Shown one piece after another: positions 8,830 through 12,500 of a stretch of 12,500 bases of DNA. Source of the DNA: Trachelipus rathkii (lineage: Eukaryota; Arthropoda; Malacostraca; Isopoda; Trachelipodidae); the NCBI GenBank assembly GCA_015478945.1, contig JABUQX010103689.1, positions 1 through 12,500 of the forward strand. Direction: 5' to 3'. A model generated the notes under the pieces. The model saw nothing but the letters and a program-made list of their open reading frames with translations. It was not told the origin of the DNA and ran no database searches. How positions within the stretch are numbered: position 1 is the first letter of the stretch; the number at the start of each line of letters is the position of its first letter. A program made the translations under genes and the position numbers.

Positions 8830-8887
8830 AAAAAATCAAAAAAAATCAAAAAATCAAAAATGATTTTTTTAAAAAAATCAAAAAAAT
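8830..8887. repeat. A-rich (A5-8)TC repeat with a perfect palindrome
   Basis: Short A runs separated by TC recur between 8830 and 8860 at spacings of about 7-10 bases. They are followed by TGATTTTTTT (8861-8870) and its exact reverse complement AAAAAAATCA (8871-8880), a perfect 20-bp palindrome. Confidence 0.8.
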
Positions 8888-9007
8888 AACCCTGATTTTA
8901 AAAATAAATGGCAAATCATATGAAAAGAGATCATTCGCTAGACAATAATGCAAATGTCAACAATATTTTATTTATGGCTAATCCGGCATCTATTATATGA
9001 GTTTGTC

Positions 9008-9181
9008 ATTTTTTTTTACAGAAATAAACACCCCGGCTCAGGGGCAAGCCCCTAACAGAGGGTGTACTCAATAACTCGAGCAGCGACCAACCCAAGAGAG
9101 AATAGCACATTCTCCCCCACCAGTGCGAACCTGGACCCTCGCTATAGTTGTTCAAGCTCTCCACGACTACCCGGGCGCTTT
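9008..9181 (-). mobile_element. Candidate tRNA-derived SINE
   Basis: A GC-richer block of about 170 bp in very AT-rich surroundings. On the minus strand it begins near 9181 with AGCGCCCGGG, has TAGTCGTGGAG (9169-9159) fitting an RNA polymerase III A box (TRGYNNARNNG) with one mismatch, and GGTTCGCACTGG (9131-9120) resembling a B box (GGTTCGANNCC). The box starts are 38 bp apart, near tRNA spacing. The block ends in a run of nine A (T9 at 9009-9017 on the plus strand), the usual SINE tail. A nested hairpin lies in the 3' half. No target-site duplication could be seen. The open frame through it on the minus strand uses no ATG and extends into AT-rich sequence; I do not treat it as a gene. Another possibility is a tRNA pseudogene fused to unrelated sequence. 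Confidence 0.6.
9028..9065. repeat. Nested hairpin inside the SINE candidate
   Basis: ACACCC (9028-9033) pairs with GGGTGT (9060-9065), and AGGGGC (9040-9045) pairs with GCCCCT (9048-9053). The two stems are separated by six unpaired bases on each side and close on a two-base centre (AA), so in RNA the inner stem would lose a pair or so to form a loop. All 12 pairs are Watson-Crick. Confidence 0.8.
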
Positions 9182-9674
9182 TCTGTATAAATAAATAAAA
9201 ATACAAAAACAGTATAATATACATACAACATACAGAGTTAACATAATAGAAGCACATCGCAGTATACATATAGAATATTACATTATTACATTTATTATAA
9301 AAGCAAATACTATTATTCAAACACAATTCACATCAATCGACTACTAATTATTTTAATATTAACTTCTGCATAACATTTAAATTAGATCCTTTGTATTATT
9401 ACAAGCTTTCTACAAAACTATCAATCCCACCATTATTATTATATATGATTATTATATTATAACCATATTACTATATGATTCACACAAAAAACACACTTTT
9501 TGTCACTTATTATACCAATCACATACTTTTTACATTATCATTGACTTCAATATTATCACTATCCTCTTGCTACTAATACAATCATTAATTGTGAATATAT
9601 GAGAAAATGATAAATGTATATAAATAATAATATATATACATCATAGATACCATATTTATATAGATATTTGGTAT
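9182..9674. other. AT-rich noncoding stretch
   Basis: No gene, RNA or recognisable repeat seen. The plus strand is poor in G and relatively rich in A and C (CACAAAAAACACAC-like words near 9481-9495), unlike the TA tracts around it. Short ATTATT words near 9430-9470 are simple-sequence background. Confidence 0.6.
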
Positions 9675-9694
9675 ATGTAATATATATATATACT

Positions 9695-9726
<32 letters not shown>
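9675..9726. repeat. Short (TA)n tract
   Basis: TA dinucleotides broken by one CTAG at about 9692-9695, ending at ATCCAGC. Confidence 0.9.
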
Positions 9727-9728
<2 letters not shown>

Positions 9729-9959
9729 AGCATACCGAAGAGTCTCAGCCATGAACTAGGAAAACTAAACAGTCCTACAGGAAATAAATAACCATTTTTG
9801 ATTCAGGAATAATTTCAGGTGAAACCTATACAGAAAATAATCTATTCTACTAATTATAATACTTCTAAAGTTATAAATATTAAACTCTTAAATAATATGT
9901 ATGCTTTAAATATTTGCCTTCAGACATAAGCAAAATTTGAAACCATTTTTGGAGGAAAA
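9727..9959. other. Noncoding spacer
   Basis: AT-rich, with no open frame, repeat unit or motif that I can support. Confidence 0.5.
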
Positions 9960-10133
9960 TATATATGTAGCTATATGGGTAAATGAGCATGGAAGCCCGT
10001 TCGAAATGCCGCCACACGAAAAGAAGACAGAACGGGGACGAAAGTACCCCCCGTCGTTCCCCAACGTAGGCCGAGAACCCAGACTCTATCTATCTTGCTG
10101 TTACCGTGATTATTCTCCCGTTTCAAAAAAAAA
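9960..10133 (+). mobile_element. Possible SINE-like insertion (weak)
   Basis: A GC-richer body (about 9990-10120) ends in a run of nine A (10125-10133), in the arrangement of a plus-strand retroposon. TAGCTATATGG (9968-9978) fits an A box with one mismatch and GTTCGAAATGC (9999-10009) is B-box-like, but their starts are only about 30 bp apart, short for a tRNA. An imperfect hairpin (GAACG at 10030-10034, GAAA loop at 10040-10043, CGTTC at 10055-10059) lies in the body. Open frames on both strands cross this block without an ATG and show no known domain. Confidence 0.35.
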
Positions 10134-10734
10134 TCAAACAATGAGCTACAATTTCCTTGCAACTCTTGTTTTAAAGCCGTATGTATGTCTACTCAAACCA
10201 AGTTTCAAAAATTTTATACAAATTATTAATCTTTTAGTATATAGCCCTATTTTTTTAATTTTTTTTAATTCGATTAAGTAAAAATGTCTCATATTAATAA
10301 ATAATATAATTTATTTCGTGTACCTTATTAATAATTTTTAAAGTACAGGCCTGCCCATTGTACCATTATAATAATAGGTATAATTTTACATAATAAAATC
10401 TAAAAACTATATATATAATATATATATATATAAATAGAGGGAAAAGTTTTAAATGTAATTTTTTTACATCTTTAATATATAAGAACAAATATATAGACTT
10501 AAGTAAAATAAAGTTCACAATAAAGCATAGGGAAAGTAGTAAGTCCACTACTATATATAGCACAATTAAAAATAAGCTAATACGTAATCTCATTTGCAAT
10601 ATCTATGAAACTTTACTTTATATTTTTTTGAAGCTTCAGAATTATTTATTTCCAATAAATCATTGTAGTATTGTAAATTTTTTATTTATTTCGATCAAGT
10701 ATAATAATATGATTTTGTCCACAATGTGAAAATA
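10134..10734. other. AT-rich noncoding stretch
   Basis: Homopolymer- and TA-rich sequence, including a short TA run at about 10410-10432. The hydrophobic open frame on the minus strand here begins with a non-ATG codon and consists of the residues that AT-rich codons specify (I, L, F, Y, K), so I do not call it. Confidence 0.6.
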
Positions 10735-10941
10735 GATAATATATAATATAATATATATATTAAGATTATATATAATATAATATATATATATATAATATAT
10801 ATTATATATTATAATATATATATATAATATATAGAATATATAATAAATATATAAATAAATAATAAAATAATAATATATATAATAAATATAAAATATATAA
10901 TAATAGATTAATAATATATTAATAAAAATATAATATATAAG
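10735..10941. repeat. Imperfect (TA)n/(AATA)n tract
   Basis: TA dinucleotides mixed with AATA and AAT units. Its minus-strand translation gives a run of Y and I residues, a product of the repeat and not a protein. Confidence 0.93.
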
Positions 10942-11167
10942 ATGGTCATATTTTAAAATGCCTCTCAACAGTATGTAGACTATAGAGAAATACGGAGCAG
11001 TAAATCACAAGCAGTACAACAAATATATATATTCTGAATACGCACCATTACCTCTATTCATAATAGAAATAAATAAAATTTAACTCAATGGCAACAATCT
11101 ATAAGTTTATTCATCTTTCCATTCAGTAACAATTTTTTCCAGGTCTTTATTTTAAAACTATAGTTGC

Positions 11168-11480
11168 TTTAAAGAATACCCTAGGGCCACCGCCAACACC
11201 GACTCAGAGCCAGGGTCCCCGGCCTCCCCCGTGGCACCTGCCACGCACTGGACCCCCCACTCGATTCTCCAGAACCCCAATCGCGTCTTCTTCCTCTTTG
11301 AGGCTGGTGTGCCTAGCCCGGTTAACATGTAGTTTCTTCTCTTTCTCACCAGCCTCTCCTAAAAATCCCACGCCACCAGTCCCGTCCGAGATTTAAATCA
11401 AAACGTGCCAACCCTCCAAAACCCAACATTGTGCAGGGCCGACTCCCCTTTAAACCAGCGATCCCACTCACCATAATTCT
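11168..11480. other. GC-rich island of unknown origin
   Basis: About 300 bp markedly richer in G and C than its surroundings, C-rich on the plus strand, with sharp edges. It holds a nested inverted repeat at 11213-11255 and a separate pair AGGCTGGTG (11301-11309) / CACCAGCCT (11347-11355). Two minus-strand frames cross it, but both begin at non-ATG codons and match no protein I know. It could be a non-autonomous retroposon, a foreign fragment or part of a single-copy gene exon; I cannot decide. Confidence 0.45.
11213..11255. repeat. Nested inverted repeat
   Basis: CGTGGCA (11230-11236), two bases, then TGCCACG (11239-11245) form a perfect inner pair. GGGTCC (11213-11218) and GGACCC (11250-11255) form an outer pair, with 11 and 4 unpaired bases between the stems. 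Confidence 0.8.
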
Positions 11481-11689
11481 TAAAGATTTTTTGTCGAATG
11501 TTGTAAGTTCTTTATTAGAGGGCTCGTAAGGCCACCATAAAATTTCGTAAGTGAGAGCAGTTATATTTAGGACTTTATACCCGAAGAAAATATATGTCAA
11601 AAAAAGAAACTTTCCGAACTCTAACAAATAAGCTTAAACCAAAGGAAAAAAAAAGCTGTTCCACGAACCTATTCCTATTATGTTGAGAT
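11481..11689. other. AT-rich noncoding spacer
   Basis: No supported gene. The minus-strand frame through it opens with TTG and resembles no family I recognise. Confidence 0.45.
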
Positions 11690-11822
11690 ACTCATAACCC
11701 CCGTAGTTCACCGTTCAAATTCATTTTATTTTAATTTTGTTTATCAAGCGCCAAGAACCAACCGGACTCCTACCTCATTTGCCGGCCCTACACACTACTA
11801 GTATCCTATAAAAAAAAAAAAA
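11690..11822 (+). other. Short moderate-GC unit ending in A13
   Basis: Moderate-GC sequence (including GCCGGCC at 11780-11786) ends in a pure run of 13 A at 11810-11822. This could be the tail of a small retroposon, but I see no polymerase III boxes and no target-site duplication. Confidence 0.25.
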
Positions 11823-11958
11823 TTACCACAAAAAACCAAAAAGAAGTTAAAATCCCCCATCCTTAGAAATTTGCCCCAATCCAAATAATATCAATTTGTT
11901 TACCGTGAGACCCTCGTGCTCGAAACATTACCGTTCATTAAAAAAATATTGACCACGC

Positions 11959-12110
11959 AATATATATATGTATATAAATTAGTATATATATATAATATAT
12001 AAATATATATATAATATAATATATATATAATATACATAATATATATATATATATATATTAATATATATATATAAATATAAAATATATAATATAGACAATA
12101 TATTATGTGA
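11959..12110. repeat. Imperfect (TA)n tract
   Basis: TA dinucleotides with AATATA interruptions, ending near TATTATGTG. Confidence 0.93.
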
Positions 12111-12283
12111 ACACAAAATAATAAATATTACGTCAAATAAACACTACAAAAAATAAAAAAAGTAAGTTCTTTATTTATAGCAAATAAATTTTTTTGATTT
12201 TTCGGCATACCTAAAAATAAAAAAATTATTACGACGTTTGCTCCACCCTGTTCACCTATGATGACTATATTGTCTTAAGGTCC
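12111..12283. other. AT-rich spacer
   Basis: A- and T-runs around 12140-12230, with TTTTTTTGATTTTT near 12188-12201, loosely like the A-rich repeat at 8830-8887. No gene seen. Confidence 0.4.
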
Positions 12284-12460
12284 GATATATACGTTATATA
12301 ATTATATATAATAAGAATAATATATTAATATATATAATATATAAAGTATAATTATAAATTTATATAAATAATAAATAAATAATTAAATAGTAATATAATA
12401 TAAAAAAGATATAATATAAATATATATAATAAATATAACATCATAAAAATCATATATTAT
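12284..12460. repeat. Imperfect TA/AATA low-complexity tract
   Basis: TATA, AATA and AAATA words without a fixed period, continuing almost to the window end. Confidence 0.85.
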
Positions 12461-12500
12461 ATCAAGCCAAATATTTTGCTTCCAACAATTAGAACATGGA

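Noticed and set aside
9006..9326. Minus-strand open frame of 106 codons with hydrophobic start
   Set aside because: It begins with TTG, its first half comes from AT-rich noncoding sequence and its second half from the SINE candidate.
9937..10281. Overlapping open frames on both strands
   Set aside because: Both cross the GC island, have no ATG start on the plus strand and no domain; open frames on both strands are expected in such a short GC block.
10366..10968. Two hydrophobic minus-strand frames that look like membrane proteins
   Set aside because: They start with TTG and their residues are those forced by TA and AATA repeats.
11158..11627. Two adjacent minus-strand frames touching by four bases, like a translationally coupled pair
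   Set aside because: Starts are GTG and TTG, the DNA is eukaryotic, and neither protein resembles a known family. The junction is chance.
8500..12500. Mitochondrial DNA with GC clusters
   Set aside because: No mitochondrial protein, rRNA or tRNA gene is visible, and the linked BEL/Pao element and minisatellite are nuclear in type.

Overview
This is AT-rich eukaryotic nuclear DNA, almost certainly from an invertebrate animal. I see no intact cellular gene. The clearest content is one old LTR retrotransposon of the BEL/Pao superfamily, a group known only from animals. It lies on the minus strand and takes up roughly positions 1-7362. The rest is a degenerate minisatellite, long imperfect TA tracts and a few GC-richer islands that look like short retroposons. 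The species cannot be fixed from the sequence; a decapod or other arthropod would fit the pattern of TA satellites and BEL elements, but that is only an impression.

Retrotransposon (1-7362, minus strand). Reading from high to low coordinates, the order is: 5' LTR (about 6866-7362), an untranslated leader with a duplicated 27-bp motif, Gag starting at an ATG near 6146, a Gag zinc-knuckle remnant (about 4830-4745), a possible end of the protease region (about 4315-4265), the pre-RT linker (3965-3815), reverse transcriptase (3720-3064), the Pao-type connection motif (2930-2830), RNase H (2700-2230), a linker and the integrase zinc finger and core (2200-1444), the integrase end and DUF5641-like domain (1470-800), the Pol C-terminus (586) and the 3' LTR (549-1, running off the window). 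The domain order is canonical for BEL/Pao, but the reading frame is broken many times, the RT active-site box is changed, and the two LTRs have clearly diverged. The copy cannot move by itself. Part of the indel load may be assembly noise in homopolymers.

Right flank (7363-12500). From about 7400 to 8420 there is a decayed tandem array with a unit of about 63 bp, each unit pairing a GC-richer core (with a GACTG/CAGTC inverted repeat) with an AT spacer. Then come a (TA)n tract (8531-8808), an A-rich repeat with a perfect 20-bp palindrome (8830-8887), a tRNA-derived SINE candidate on the minus strand (9008-9181) containing a neat nested hairpin, a weaker SINE-like island on the plus strand (9960-10133), further TA tracts, a GC-rich island with nested inverted repeats (11168-11480) and a small unit ending in A13 (11690-11822). 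Open frames in this half are translations of TA repeats or chance frames lacking ATG, and I do not call any as genes.

I looked for a new system (reverse-transcriptase-based defence, CRISPR-like array, toxin pair, operon) and found none. The items most worth a second look are the palindrome-bearing minisatellite and the hairpin-bearing GC islands.
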